The position numbers and the translations under genes are program-made. From Dechloromonas sp. H13 (lineage in GTDB: Bacteria; Pseudomonadota; Gammaproteobacteria; Burkholderiales; Rhodocyclaceae), in assembly GCF_009469615.1 (NCBI RefSeq), contig NZ_SSXX01000003.1:186001-250000 (forward strand): a DNA stretch of 64,000 nt, written 5' to 3'. The notes beneath the pieces are model-generated. The model did not search any database. It had not been told where the DNA came from and saw only the letters and a program-made list of their open reading frames with translations. Positions 11,301-20,760 of the stretch are shown here, piece by piece; position 1 is the stretch's first letter; every line of letters starts with the position of its first letter.

Positions 11301-14300
11301 AGCCAGCGACCGCGGCGCCCCACCGCTTGCTGCAACCTTGTTGCTGAGGGAGCGTCGGGAAAGCCTGACTGTATCGGGTTCGATACACACCGCGGATGTG
11401 GAGGTTGACTTCGCTCCGGCGTCGGTCGTGGAAATTATCCTGCGGCAAGCCCAAGAAAGTTCCGGCAACCGGACGGGGTTCGAAATCGTTGGTGGCAACT
11501 ACCGCGCTCAGCGTCACCTCGAGATGCTTGCCTTGGCGATTCAGTCTGGAAGCGTGGAATTCGAATTGCCTGCGCAGTTCTTGCGGCCGTTTTCGAAAAA
11601 CAGCTATGTCAAGCACGTCGACGCGCAAGGCATCGGCAAAGTACTCGGACTCGAGCCAAACGAGCCTGGCATCTATCTGCGTCCGCAGCAATCTCTTCAA
11701 TTGCAGCAGGACGAAGGGCCGTGGATCTACCGCTCGAACCTAGCACGGATCACGCAGCCACCGGTTAGTTTGCTAAGCTCAGCGCCCGACGAGGCGCCCT
11801 ATCTGGCTAGCCTTGCTCTGGAGCAGGACTTACCGCGTGCGCTGACCATGCTGAAGGATGCGAGCGTGCTTAGCTCGGGGGGATACTGGCTAATCTGCAG
11901 TAGGCCCCTCGGCGACGAACTCAGTCAGCTGTTTGGCGATAGAGCTGAGTTGGCCGTTACGCTCCTCTTGAAATCGAAGCGAGCGCCGATTGCCAGCCAC
12001 CAGCACGCCTGGTCCGATGCATTCAATGCTGCCTTCGTCAAGGAGGCCACCCTGCAGGGGGCCGATGAACCTCCGCGTGTCGCAGTGATGCGGTTCAATC
12101 GTTCCGTGCTGCGGCCGGTGCAGCCGCATGGTTGGATCCGGTTTCGCCCGCAGCGCATCGAAGGAGTCCGGTCCCCAATTGTTCGCCTCGCTGCCTCAGG
12201 CCCTCGGGCCGTGCAGAAGCAGGAGATTCATGACGGATTGCTGGGATCGCTGGCAGACAAGTTCGACCTGCTGGAGATTTCCACCGAGGCATCCGCCGCC
12301 TTCCAGGCGGTGTCGCCAAACAAGATCGTGCCTTACACCCGCGCTGACCCAAACGACAAGGATCGCTATAACGTCGCGCTGCCAATCAAGAATTTTCATA
12401 AGGGATCAACTGCAGCCGAGCCGAACCCGTACGCCGGGGTCGGAGACCGTATCACGGTCAAGTTCGGGTTGCGAGACGTCTATGGCAACAGATTGCCGGG
12501 CTATGAGAAGCGCAGTCAGGGCGACCTCAAGTACTTTGATCGCTTGATTCCCCTTGGGGAACTGCCCGGAGTTCGGATGAGCTACTCGTTCGCGCAAGCG
12601 GGCCGTGGTGTGGAGGTCGCGCTGCGATTCGAGACTGCTGTCCTGCGCCGCATGCTGCAGGACTCCTACAAGACGCGCGATCCCGGGCAGCCGCACAATC
12701 CGGCAGCAATGATCGAGGAGCGCCTAAAGGAGTTCAGAAAACGCTTTGTCCAGTGTTTATGCCAGCTTGATCCGAGTAACAAGGTTTATGCCGAGGTGAG
12801 AATCCATGGCCCTTTGACCGGTGGCGTGAATTCGATAAATGCGGAGATCATACGCTTCCTTACGGATGTACGTGACCTGATTGATAGTGTGCTGGCCAAG
12901 ACAGAACCCGCGCTCGGACTGTGGTGCGACGAAGGTAGCGTCGAGAAACCCGACCGCGTAAAGGATGCGCTTTGGCTGATCCAGCCCCAGTCGAACCTCA
13001 ATCTGACCAAGCCCCGCGCTGGTCTTTCGCCATCTGAACTCGCACTTCGCCTCAACCTCGTTGTCTTTCGAGACAGCAGTCTGGTGTGGACCGACCCCAC
13101 GACCGGAGCAGCTGTTGAAGGCTGCGGGCAGGCGGAATCAAAAATCTATCCAACTTTGGACCATCGGGACCAGCTTTCCACCGATGCTGTCTGGGGCGAG
13201 TTCTCGGCACGCGTTGAGGCCCAATACAACCAGTTCAAGGTAGCAAGGCTGGTTGACCGACGCGCATCTGGAATTGCGACCGAATCGACCGAGGTCTACC
13301 TTGTACCTGAGGCCCTTGTGCGCATAGAGAGTCCGACGGACCCGTCGCAGGTGCTGAGTTGCGCGACCAAACCCCTCAGGCAGTCCTTGGCTTCGGGTCA
13401 AGCGCTGGTCTTGCGACCGGGCAGCCAAACCCAGGTCGAGATGTTCGTGAAGGACGTGGACTTCGACGAAACGATGTACCGCTTCACGGAGTTGCTCGAG
13501 CGCACCCTTGTGCCGATCTCCGGGCGCAGCGATGCGTTGGAGACGCTTGCGCGGGCGGTTCATATGAAGAGCGAGTTGGCGCAGATCTTCAAGCTCCGGA
13601 TCGAGTGGGTAACACGCATGCAGAGCAGTGCAGTGAACGATCGAACGAGGTTTGTCGCCCACGACGAGTTCCTGCGCAATCTCGCGGTTGCCTTTGCACC
13701 TGGCGCGTTCCTTCAGGTGCCGATGAATATCGCCCCCAAGCTCTACGGCTTGGACACGGTGTCGGCGTTTGGCCGTATCGAGATCCGTGAGGCTCGCGCG
13801 AAGATGGACGGTGTGGCGCCTCAAGTCGTTTTCTCGACCATGGCGAAGGTTCCGCTCGACCGACGCGGTAACTACATGGCAGACGTAGCGTTCTACGTGC
13901 CCCGAAATAGCTATGCGGACGGAAGGCGAGGCGAAATAGATGGCACCCTCGCATTCGAGCCGCGCTACCTCCAGATTCGTGACGATGAGGGGCTCGCACT
14001 GGCATCAGACCTTGACGTCGGACGCAGCAAGTGGCTTGAGCTGATCCGACCCAGCAGTCAATCCTGGGTCCAGAACGAGTTCAAGGCAAGGTTGCCATCA
14101 CGTTTGGTCCCTCGACCGCCGAAGATCGATGAGCAGAGGGCGAAGTTCACGGGCAACCTAGCCGCGACTCCTTCTCCCAGCCTCTCGTGGGAATACTCCG
14201 TTGCGCTGACGCCTGCGGAGAGCACGGTGGACGGGGACATGATTTCGTGGACCATAGAGTATCCAGCACCTATCGTCGGACGCAGCGAGATGGCTAGTCA

Positions 14301-15159
14301 AGTCGGGGCAACACTCTTCGATTGCATGGCCAGCATCCGGCAGAACCTCGAATCCGGGGCACTTTCAACCAAGCCCGAGGCTCTCGACCTTCTTATCCGC
14401 GAAGGCTACAGGTTGGTTGATGTGCTTCAGTCTCGAGTCATGACGTTGTCGGCGCTCCCGGACGTCGAGACTGAACTCCTAGTCTTCACCAACACGAAAT
14501 GGGAGTTCGAGAAGACTCCTCCGCCCGCTGATTTCAGCTTAACGAACAGTCCGCTGGTGCTGACGCGGACGCGGTTGCCCGTTCTTGAGCGGCAGGCGGC
14601 GGTATCGAAGTTCAAGGCATACAGGAACCTAAAGGAACTGGGGGGCGGCGTCGATTCCAACAGGGAATTCGTCTATGAGTCGCAGGAGATCGGAGCCGGA
14701 GAGCCGGTCTCACCGAGCACTGCTCAGTCGAATGTGGTGCTTCCGAGAGCGGCCTCGCAGTTGCCTGCCAATGCGATTGAGCGTTACCTGACGTCTTTGC
14801 TGGCTACGATATCGGAGTCGGCCCCACTCAACCTCACTCTCCAAGGCCGACTCTGTGTTCCTAAGGGCGGGGGGCCAAGACCCATCACCGACCCCACTAA
14901 GGATGTACCAGACCGTTACTGGTACTTCCATCCGTTGGTGCTGCAGCCAAACCTGACTCTGCGCACCGTTGCGGAAGTGCAGGCTTTCGCCCGACAAGTG
15001 GCACGAGACGTCGTGGACGCGCTCAACGAGGCGACCATCGATCTGACGCCGGGCCAGCGTAGAGCGATCTCCCTCGATATCAACGTTCGCGGTGGGCCAT
15101 TCGAGAAGATCGGGCGTGTATCTCTGGTACAACTTGATAACGCTTTTGTCCCCATTTAG
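5392..15159 (+). CDS. Giant protein of 3255 residues, no recognised family
   Basis: One uninterrupted frame of almost 9.8 kb. ATG at 5392 overlaps the preceding stop (ATGA) and has GAGG about 10 bases upstream; GTG at 5386 is the alternative. No signal peptide or clear membrane helix is visible. Residues about 1-900 look beta-sandwich-like. Residues about 930-1560 are a long run of alternating hydrophobic strands rich in glycine (for example LGLDIYTNGNWRLDLGF, LALEPRAPITLSIDLGVSVS), suggesting a barrel, a solenoid or lipid-facing sheets. Residues about 1600-1840 are more helical, and the rest mixes beta segments with short helices. The middle faintly resembles proteins with the DUF6603-type beta-rich region; I would not assign it. 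Codon use is coherent throughout, arguing for a real, selected protein. It could be a secreted or surface structure, a delivered toxin carrier, or a lipid-transfer-like scaffold. Confidence 0.85.
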   Translation: MTTLSRVSGGRLFIPELVSFSAEPGCGFIAFLADADLGASLPSSISLAQGLGRGRFLLCDGGFWTPPTWRLLQMAVDDSESSSAFSSNVLIVLALDATGRPSIKDGILGDVAAATVRTDTVSIEDWRISIVVGAGRMCVLEASADNELRIRGAQSITLAGGSGNTINTSLTFIQATKDASQRGGWNSARMVLDGDVNQGSFAQLWNPGISYYFGEAQTIRLPLLAPWVRDVRVGLRARLNPFRHWHGDNPGDPFCSSVRIITLTTPGPTPNPQRAFLSTLRIADGTAVYLQPDLGEFVVEQQLHGQSDLVPSGRFGIQVGTKVGRPGAVAPLLLGGAATEFMHISNDPERREYIDFVPGMNAYSPIEMPASLNKSLQLPSWLARSFKGGLGQNLEPYRKTSWAKLVPRSGDLVEFVLQPHEAPAYSPTAPKPPNGKSPEAAWGFAKNPIRKDPVLIPLSPAGGVDYSKPAARDAYAFFEQSVLSPVRVRTIGDAPARLLSQARLTTDGWITTPQGFLVRIENETWQEIRIASSLDEDAKTNLELTFHRPKGSPRWVIEDALRHAEVFLVISFPLDPSQYGDVGRVEATVHVRGWKFDLLLPVPPSGLSTNVPSKPPILVVKFGKKSTESLVSEFTSWLFPDVFNKPGSARGVQQRLQNDIAEYKRRATSGNADQKEMYRGFKERIVADNWNGVMVFDALPVGFPEQAAGMEAGIAKSNFSAPYFGIDTNRIEAQSDASLKITRSSFFGLVDYEYKNPASQGTRRKSASKLLNETDPILRGHDENRYGMRVDRLAVQFEDSAIRRFDALLTLRLGSIAGGSFEEKPKSRTSDAFAHDLKIQGRYEVRVRDGHSEDIYTFVNEDIKTLPFGTDNPILESVTVERVELRSTVTKGAPEHVHTRFAVTGKLAFKKTQGDLLSLDELAFSNTAVTLEFDRADGDVSPKFGFEAGAMQAEIKTSRPGGLLERIGAQLRGFVWSGRTRADASGTVAAKLPKFPSDFGYFNLKFPGIEIKDGFDFALEVEVALGGLGKLLGLQNKLTGRVLLGWQWNVGSVQMPALGFKLSGVEGKLEIGIQGVVRFIAQEVALLTAGDLPPNQGLTAALALAGAFVEVLGKAVPEKKNVTLMVVFAEGGPAGWLVGGSDYKIVGGFEIPVLILGQRLKWLAQSGAAWNARALVVEARKNLLNGKLNEDGDSATFNPQTDGPKFKQRLKKLFSESGILYDRGTDWTVATEVKLGDAANVHFVMSDEQQALYGVHVAVPATASFIDIDVLYRKISDEIGLYAIEIAPPAAFRRMDLGAVTVVLGNLGLDIYTNGNWRLDLGFPRGRDYSRSFSAELFPFIGFGGVYFGEKGAEVLSLVPREWNPSYNGHYAYSPVIEFGLAGRFGLGKTIEAGIFRAGISLTLYATLEGAFGRLAKLDPPYPTPEPSAVHWRIVGTAGLLLEGYAVVDFAIIKFGFMLAAWAEAGLALEPRAPITLSIDLGVSVSLRLVIARIGIPFDGTLEIAVDLHFETVIHQDWSLGTLNIRAAGLPGAMLRLANPWTAFEYFAHPQPFKLFLIIDYSLETSSNAGREEAEAKLQVGLLCDTEARTTGDFPAASLLVVAMAWALKPVLDQLYGGDWNKFIVRPNDVQTVLDSLEEKGAKSGPAYSQIASFLAKNLQFVISHPASARPQVGSGTPPKALDAAYFPTFPELSFALNDRDDFTGHTVGIPGAEVVNAGYEDALRKYFEDAVEQLKERDTRIARKKSAATRPATQLIFEDWFLSVLRAGLRFVIRSVQQKPIGWRDLELAMMTPSSETLDSLHKVYAEASTLHLAGLRVPAPGARLQSWAEAHVAGKRPRSRSVDTSAMPLVALTGQQVGLAWLDSHWPDKGTLYLKAQSGTPWVLIDTSPAVDPASGTTLPYQWPVDRDIMAALAADAPSIGNQIQLARMDQLPPAAESPVEIPFGPRYEVGGTDKGALWLLPDDQAPRASDRGAPPLAATLLLRERRESLTVSGSIHTADVEVDFAPASVVEIILRQAQESSGNRTGFEIVGGNYRAQRHLEMLALAIQSGSVEFELPAQFLRPFSKNSYVKHVDAQGIGKVLGLEPNEPGIYLRPQQSLQLQQDEGPWIYRSNLARITQPPVSLLSSAPDEAPYLASLALEQDLPRALTMLKDASVLSSGGYWLICSRPLGDELSQLFGDRAELAVTLLLKSKRAPIASHQHAWSDAFNAAFVKEATLQGADEPPRVAVMRFNRSVLRPVQPHGWIRFRPQRIEGVRSPIVRLAASGPRAVQKQEIHDGLLGSLADKFDLLEISTEASAAFQAVSPNKIVPYTRADPNDKDRYNVALPIKNFHKGSTAAEPNPYAGVGDRITVKFGLRDVYGNRLPGYEKRSQGDLKYFDRLIPLGELPGVRMSYSFAQAGRGVEVALRFETAVLRRMLQDSYKTRDPGQPHNPAAMIEERLKEFRKRFVQCLCQLDPSNKVYAEVRIHGPLTGGVNSINAEIIRFLTDVRDLIDSVLAKTEPALGLWCDEGSVEKPDRVKDALWLIQPQSNLNLTKPRAGLSPSELALRLNLVVFRDSSLVWTDPTTGAAVEGCGQAESKIYPTLDHRDQLSTDAVWGEFSARVEAQYNQFKVARLVDRRASGIATESTEVYLVPEALVRIESPTDPSQVLSCATKPLRQSLASGQALVLRPGSQTQVEMFVKDVDFDETMYRFTELLERTLVPISGRSDALETLARAVHMKSELAQIFKLRIEWVTRMQSSAVNDRTRFVAHDEFLRNLAVAFAPGAFLQVPMNIAPKLYGLDTVSAFGRIEIREARAKMDGVAPQVVFSTMAKVPLDRRGNYMADVAFYVPRNSYADGRRGEIDGTLAFEPRYLQIRDDEGLALASDLDVGRSKWLELIRPSSQSWVQNEFKARLPSRLVPRPPKIDEQRAKFTGNLAATPSPSLSWEYSVALTPAESTVDGDMISWTIEYPAPIVGRSEMASQVGATLFDCMASIRQNLESGALSTKPEALDLLIREGYRLVDVLQSRVMTLSALPDVETELLVFTNTKWEFEKTPPPADFSLTNSPLVLTRTRLPVLERQAAVSKFKAYRNLKELGGGVDSNREFVYESQEIGAGEPVSPSTAQSNVVLPRAASQLPANAIERYLTSLLATISESAPLNLTLQGRLCVPKGGGPRPITDPTKDVPDRYWYFHPLVLQPNLTLRTVAEVQAFARQVARDVVDALNEATIDLTPGQRRAISLDINVRGGPFEKIGRVSLVQLDNAFVPI

Positions 15160-15275
15160 CCAGCTCTCATTTCCCACCGCTAGCGCTGAGGTGCTCGCGA
15201 CGATGACATTCCGGAAAAGGGTACGCCTCAACGGGCCGGCATGGTTCGTGACTGACTTTACATAGGAGTTAAGCC

Positions 15276-16094
15276 ATGGTCGACAGGAAGAAAACCACTC
15301 CGCGCCAAGCGGGTTTGTCCAAGGATCCCAATCGCGTAGGTATTTCGAAAGCTAATAGAGTCGTTCAGGGCGAAGAAGATAGTGTTTACCTGAGTTTGCT
15401 ACGGGAACTGCTCGCTCAACACGTAGCATTTTTTCCGCAGGGACTGACACGGATCTCTACTTCAATTTCACACGAAGGGATGTCACTTACAGTAGAAGGG
15501 CCCGCACACTCAATTCTTCCATTCGGTGAGTCTCGTTGGGATTCCGAGAACTTCGCTCCTCCGGCTCCTAAGAGTGTGCCGGGCGCACCTGCGCCGGCAC
15601 TCAGCACAGCAGAGGTTGTGGAACTTCAACTAGCTCCAGGCGAAGTTCCCACCCTTTCAGGCATCGCAGGAGTCTGGAGCGGCGTCTGCCGAGATTGCGG
15701 TGGTGCGCAGCCTGTCTCATGCTGCAAAGGACTTCAAAAGTTCGATAACAATTGCGCGCACTTTCTTTCCGACGCGTTGATTCGGTGTGGCTTTGCCGAA
15801 TTGCTCACCGATACGTCCTTCTATCGCTGCGACAAGGGAAACTGTAAATGTCCAATGGAACGCCGCCCGATCCGAGCACGGGAAATGTGGGACTGGTTCA
15901 AGAGAAAAGCGGTCAGGAAGCATGAGAAAGTGCGCTGGGACCAGATTCCGAAGAACAGCGGGTGGTGGGGAGTATTCCAACTTGATGACTCTGCCTATTG
16001 GGGCGGACACGTCATTGTTCTCGATACGAAGGCTTGGGAATACTATGGTACTTGTTCATATCCCGCGTGGGATCAATATGCATATCAATGGTAG
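15276..16094 (+). CDS. Predicted papain/NlpC-P60-like cysteine hydrolase, possible effector
   Basis: The 272-residue product has a low-complexity N-terminus, a proline-rich linker at about 92-110, and a C-terminal domain with the order expected for papain-like amidases: a nucleophile-like Cys160 in NNCAHFLSDAL and a histidine-strand motif GGHVIVLD with His245. Conserved-looking tryptophans follow. Cysteine pairs (CRDC, SCC, CDKGNCKC) could bind zinc or form disulfides. NlpC/P60 enzymes cut peptidoglycan peptides, and relatives serve as type VI or other toxins; substrate here is unknown. It follows the giant gene by 116 bases in the same direction. No signal peptide, so export would need a carrier; no immunity gene is obvious. 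Confidence 0.6.
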   Translation: MVDRKKTTPRQAGLSKDPNRVGISKANRVVQGEEDSVYLSLLRELLAQHVAFFPQGLTRISTSISHEGMSLTVEGPAHSILPFGESRWDSENFAPPAPKSVPGAPAPALSTAEVVELQLAPGEVPTLSGIAGVWSGVCRDCGGAQPVSCCKGLQKFDNNCAHFLSDALIRCGFAELLTDTSFYRCDKGNCKCPMERRPIRAREMWDWFKRKAVRKHEKVRWDQIPKNSGWWGVFQLDDSAYWGGHVIVLDTKAWEYYGTCSYPAWDQYAYQW

Positions 16095-16259
16095 TTTGGT
16101 TTGCTGCGATAACGGTGTGTAAAGTGCGCATAAAGAGGCTTGCCAGCTTGAGGAGACACGCTCATGAAGGGCGCGGTTTCTTGTCACTGGGCGCGGTCCG
16201 AGACGGAATGAAGCCGCAAGAGGACTGCCTACGGGCAGCGTTCCCAAGGCAAGTGGTTT

Positions 16260-16281
16260 TGACGGTATCGGTGACGGTATC
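16260..16281 (+). repeat. Tandem direct repeat TGACGGTATC, candidate integrase arm site
   Basis: TGACGGTATC occurs at 16260-16269 and again at 16272-16281, spaced 12 bases start to start, about one helical turn. It lies about 60 bases from the guaA remnant that marks the island border. Paired short repeats beside an attachment core are typical arm-type binding sites for tyrosine integrases. The integrase itself is not in the window. Confidence 0.45.
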
Positions 16282-16312
16282 AACAAGTCATAATCCACGG
16301 AAAGTGGCGTAA

Positions 16313-17313
<1,001 letters not shown>

Positions 17314-18044
17314 AGCGGCCGGCCCAGCGGGCCGAAACTGCGTTCGTCGAAGGCGAAGCTGCCGTCGGCGGACTGGATAAGGACGGTCGAGGCGCGCGTT
17401 CCGTATTCTTCCGAACGGACGAAGATCGCCGACAGGCGCCGCTCCCAGTCGAGCGGAACGCCGGTATTCGGCAACTCGGTGTCGGGCACGATCTCGTCGT
17501 CGGCCAGCACCTCGAACAGGGGGGCGCGGTCGGGCAGGCGGCCGATGGCTCGCGCAAAGCCCTCGCGCGCGGTCAGCAGCTTCGGCCATGGGCTGTCGAG
17601 CAGGTGATTCGACAATCCGTAGATGCCCGGCGCGAGTTGCCGCGGGGGGGCGCCACGGTTGCTGCAGTACCAGAGCGAGCGGCCATCGCCGACCACGAGG
17701 TTAAAGCCTGAATAGGCGGCCATGTCGATTTGGTCCATGTAGTCGGCCGCCGTCTTCCGGCCGGCGAGGAAATCCTGCGTCAGCCGGCCACGCGATTGCC
17801 GTCCCTTGCCGGCTCCCGGCTCACGAACATTGGTGACGGCGGCGAAACGCCCGCTGCGGGTAATTCCCAGCCAGGTGCCACCGGCTTCTAGGTCCCGGCC
17901 TCCGAAGACTTCGGGCGAGGGCGCCCAGAAATCGGCAAAGGCGGTCGGGCGCGCATAGAACTCGTCGCGGTTGGCGGCAACGATCAGCGGATAATCCGGG
18001 TGAGCCTGCCAGCCGACGACGATCAGGCACATTTTTGCCCTTTT

Positions 18045-19061
18045 TCAGGGGTTGACCGCAACAGCCTCGATCCGGGGGCCTTCGCGCGAACCGAGATGCA
18101 GGTTGTCGGCAAAATTCGACTGCACCACCGCCAGCGCCTCGTAACCGCCGGTCGGCGAGGGCGCGCCGCTGACGATCATGCCGCAGGTCTGGTCCGGATT
18201 GTCCGGCGAATGCAGGTCGGTGCCGGCCGCCAGCGCCTGGTCGCTCCTGACGCGGTACAGGTGGCGTTTCACCTTTCCGAGATACTGGGTGCGCGCGACG
18301 ATTTCCTGGCCGGGATAGCAGCCCTTGTGAAAACTCACGCCGCCGAGCTTTTCGAAATCGGCCATTTGCGGCACGAATTCTTCCTTGGTCGCTGCCGTCA
18401 CCAGCGGAAAGCCGGCCTGGATGTCGAGCCAGCGCCAGGCCGGCAGGCCGGCCGCCCTGGCCTTGGGCGCAAGCTGCTGCCATAGCGCGGGAAGCGCATC
18501 GACGGCCGCGGAAACGATATAGCGGTCCGCTTCGAGCCGGATCACCGTCGCCTGTTCGCTGCTCGCCGTGGTCATCGCGGCTGACGGCGCCGGCAACGCC
18601 GCATCGGCGAGCGCCGCGGCGGCCTGCGGGCCGGCGAGGCCGAGCAGGGCGCGGCGGTCGCCTAGCGAGGCGAACTTGACCTTGGCGCGCAGCACGAACA
18701 TCTGCAGGCGTTTCAGCGAGGCGGCTTCGAGATCCGCCGCCAGGGCCAGCTGGTAGGCATCGGTCGTGCGCCAGGCGAGGAAGCTGGCCTGCATGCGTCC
18801 CTTGGCCGTACACCAGGCCGAATGCTGCACCTGATCGGCGCCCAGGTGGTTGATGTCGCTGGTGAACTGGCCGTGCAGAAACGCCTTGGCATCCTCGCCG
18901 GTGGCTTCGATCAGGGCCAGGTGCGCCAGCGGCACCATAACGGTCTGCTCGCGGGCTGCCTGAAGCTCGCCGGCAGCATCGCCGAAGCTCTGAATTTCGT
19001 CGGATCCATCGCCGAATACGGCTCCCTTGGATTCCAGAAAGCTGCGCCAGTTGGGGTTCAT
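18045..19061 (-). CDS. ygfZ: Folate-binding protein YgfZ (Fe-S cluster assembly/repair)
   Basis: The 338-residue product has the YgfZ/GcvT-type folate fold with the signature KGCYPGQEIVART near residue 235, whose cysteine is needed for function in E. coli YgfZ. YgfZ supports maintenance of Fe-S enzymes such as MiaB. The chosen ATG at 19061 is preceded by AGGAG at proper spacing; a longer frame to 19163 would overlap the divergent mltG start and lacks conserved sequence. It is divergent from mltG and shares its promoter region. Confidence 0.93.
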   Translation of the reverse strand: MNPNWRSFLESKGAVFGDGSDEIQSFGDAAGELQAAREQTVMVPLAHLALIEATGEDAKAFLHGQFTSDINHLGADQVQHSAWCTAKGRMQASFLAWRTTDAYQLALAADLEAASLKRLQMFVLRAKVKFASLGDRRALLGLAGPQAAAALADAALPAPSAAMTTASSEQATVIRLEADRYIVSAAVDALPALWQQLAPKARAAGLPAWRWLDIQAGFPLVTAATKEEFVPQMADFEKLGGVSFHKGCYPGQEIVARTQYLGKVKRHLYRVRSDQALAAGTDLHSPDNPDQTCGMIVSGAPSPTGGYEALAVVQSNFADNLHLGSREGPRIEAVAVNP

Positions 19062-19153
19062 GAGGGCTCCTGTTGGGGTTTGGGATATTATAGCGTCCGT
19101 TCGATTATGCCCGTTTCTGGTGGGCGTGACCCGGTTGCCGCCTGCGAGTTCCC

Positions 19154-20149
19154 TTGCGTTCATTCCTCAAGTTGTTATTTTTTCTGGGCATTTTGCTCGC
19201 CGCGCTGATCGTGGCAGGCGCCTGGTGGGCGAATTCGCCCATCGCGCTGCGCGACGCCACGGTGGATTTCCGCGTCGCGCCAAAAAGCACGCTGCGTTCG
19301 GCGGTGGCACAAATGCAGGAGGCGGGGGTCGGCGTCAATGCCGATCTGCTGGCGCTGCTCGCCCGCTGGCGCGGTGTCGCCACCGGCATCAAGGCCGGCA
19401 GTTATTCGGTCAGGCAAGGCGTGACGCCGGAAGAACTGCTGGCCAAGCTGGCGCGCGGCGACGTCACCCAGGGCGAATCGCTCCTCGTCGAAGGCTGGAC
19501 CTTCCGCCAGTGGCGCGCGCGGCTCGACCAGCATCCGGATCTGAAACACGACACGGCAGGACTCCCGGAAGCCGAAATCGCCTCCCGCCTGGGGATCGAT
19601 GGCGCCCACATCGACGGCTGGCTGCTTCCCGATACCTATCTTTTCGACAAGCAATCGAGCGATCTGGAGTTGCTCGCCCGCGCCCACCGGGCCATGCGCA
19701 AGAAACTGGACGTCGCATGGAGCGGCCGGGAGGCCAATCTGCCCTACAAGACCCCGTACGAAGCGCTGATCATGGCATCGATCGTGGAAAAGGAAACCGG
19801 GCGCAGCGAGGATCGCGAAATGGTTGCCGCGGTGTTCGTCAATCGCCTGCGGAGGGGCATGCTGCTGCAGACCGATCCGACGGTGATCTACGGGCTCGGC
19901 GAGGCTTTCGATGGCAATCTGCGCAAGCGGGACCTGCAAACCGACACTCCGTACAATACCTACACGCGCAGCGGACTGCCGCCGTCGCCGATCGCCATGC
20001 CGGGGCTGGCGGCCATCCAGGCGGCACTCCATCCGGCGTCCAGCGATGCCCTCTATTTCGTGGCCCGCGGCGATGGCAGCAGCCAGTTTTCGCGCACGCT
20101 CGATGAACACAACAAGGCGGTCGGCAAATACCAGAAAGGCGGCAAGTGA
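19154..20149 (+). CDS. mltG: Endolytic murein transglycosylase MltG
   Basis: Terminates glycan strand growth at the inner membrane. Residues 5-25 are a single membrane anchor; the YceG catalytic domain follows with the glutamate in [21 protein letters not shown] and [18 protein letters not shown]. Length of 331 residues is typical. The start is a TTG at 19154 giving [10 protein letters not shown]. The stop overlaps the GTG of tmk (GTGA). First gene of the operon mltG-tmk-holB-pilZ-tatD-ankyrin, joined by 4-base overlaps at most junctions. Confidence 0.95.
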   Translation: MRSFLKLLFFLGILLAALIVAGAWWANSPIALRDATVDFRVAPKSTLRSAVAQMQEAGVGVNADLLALLARWRGVATGIKAGSYSVRQGVTPEELLAKLARGDVTQGESLLVEGWTFRQWRARLDQHPDLKHDTAGLPEAEIASRLGIDGAHIDGWLLPDTYLFDKQSSDLELLARAHRAMRKKLDVAWSGREANLPYKTPYEALIMASIVEKETGRSEDREMVAAVFVNRLRRGMLLQTDPTVIYGLGEAFDGNLRKRDLQTDTPYNTYTRSGLPPSPIAMPGLAAIQAALHPASSDALYFVARGDGSSQFSRTLDEHNKAVGKYQKGGK

Positions 20150-20760
20150 GAGGAAAATTCATTACCTTCGAAGGCATCGACGGCGCCGGCAAGAGCAGCC
20201 ATGTCGAATGGCTGGCCGAGCTGCTGCGCCAGAAGGGGCTGGTGGTCCGCGTCACGCGCGAGCCGGGCGGCACCGAACTGGGCGAAAAGCTGCGGGAATT
20301 GCTGCTCCATTCGTCGATGCATCTGGAAACCGAAACCCTGCTGATGTTTGCCGCGCGGCGGGAGCACCTGGCGAAAGTGATCGAACCGGCGCTCGCCAGG
20401 GGGGAGTGGGTGGTCTGCGACCGCTTCAGCGATGCGACCTATGCCTATCAGGGCGGCGGGCGCGGGCTCGACCGGGCGAAGTTCCAGCAGCTCGAACACT
20501 GGGTGCATGGGCATCTGCAGCCGGACCTGACCCTGCTCTTCGACCTGCCGCTCGACGTGGCGCGCGAGCGCATCGTGCTGGCGAGCCGGGTCCTCGATCG
20601 CTTCGAGCAGGAACGCGCCGATTTCCATGAGCGTGTCCGTCAGGCCTATCTCGAACGCGCCCACTCGGCACCCTCGCGGATGCGCGTCATCGATGCCCAG
20701 CAGAGCATAGAAGATATTCGCAAATTACTTGAAAAAATCGTTTCAAGTATTTGTTTATGA
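20146..20760 (+). CDS. tmk: Thymidylate kinase
   Basis: Phosphorylates dTMP to dTDP. The 204-residue protein has the P-loop [10 protein letters not shown] near the N-terminus, the REPGG substrate motif at about 43-47, and the DR pair in [18 protein letters not shown]. Length is that of the family. GTG start overlaps the mltG stop. Its own stop overlaps the likely holB ATG. The last codons are AT-rich compared with the rest, probably to keep the holB start accessible. Confidence 0.97.
   Translation: MRGKFITFEGIDGAGKSSHVEWLAELLRQKGLVVRVTREPGGTELGEKLRELLLHSSMHLETETLLMFAARREHLAKVIEPALARGEWVVCDRFSDATYAYQGGGRGLDRAKFQQLEHWVHGHLQPDLTLLFDLPLDVARERIVLASRVLDRFEQERADFHERVRQAYLERAHSAPSRMRVIDAQQSIEDIRKLLEKIVSSICL

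Noticed and set aside
13138..13824. Long minus-strand frame inside the giant gene, and similar long antisense frames under uvrC, iorB and the AAA ATPase
   Set aside because: They are shadows of GC-rich coding sequence on the opposite strand; codon use and residue order are unnatural.
19062..19163. N-terminal extension of YgfZ by 34 codons
   Set aside because: The extension has no conserved sequence, overlaps the divergent mltG start, and a good ribosome site precedes the ATG at 19061.
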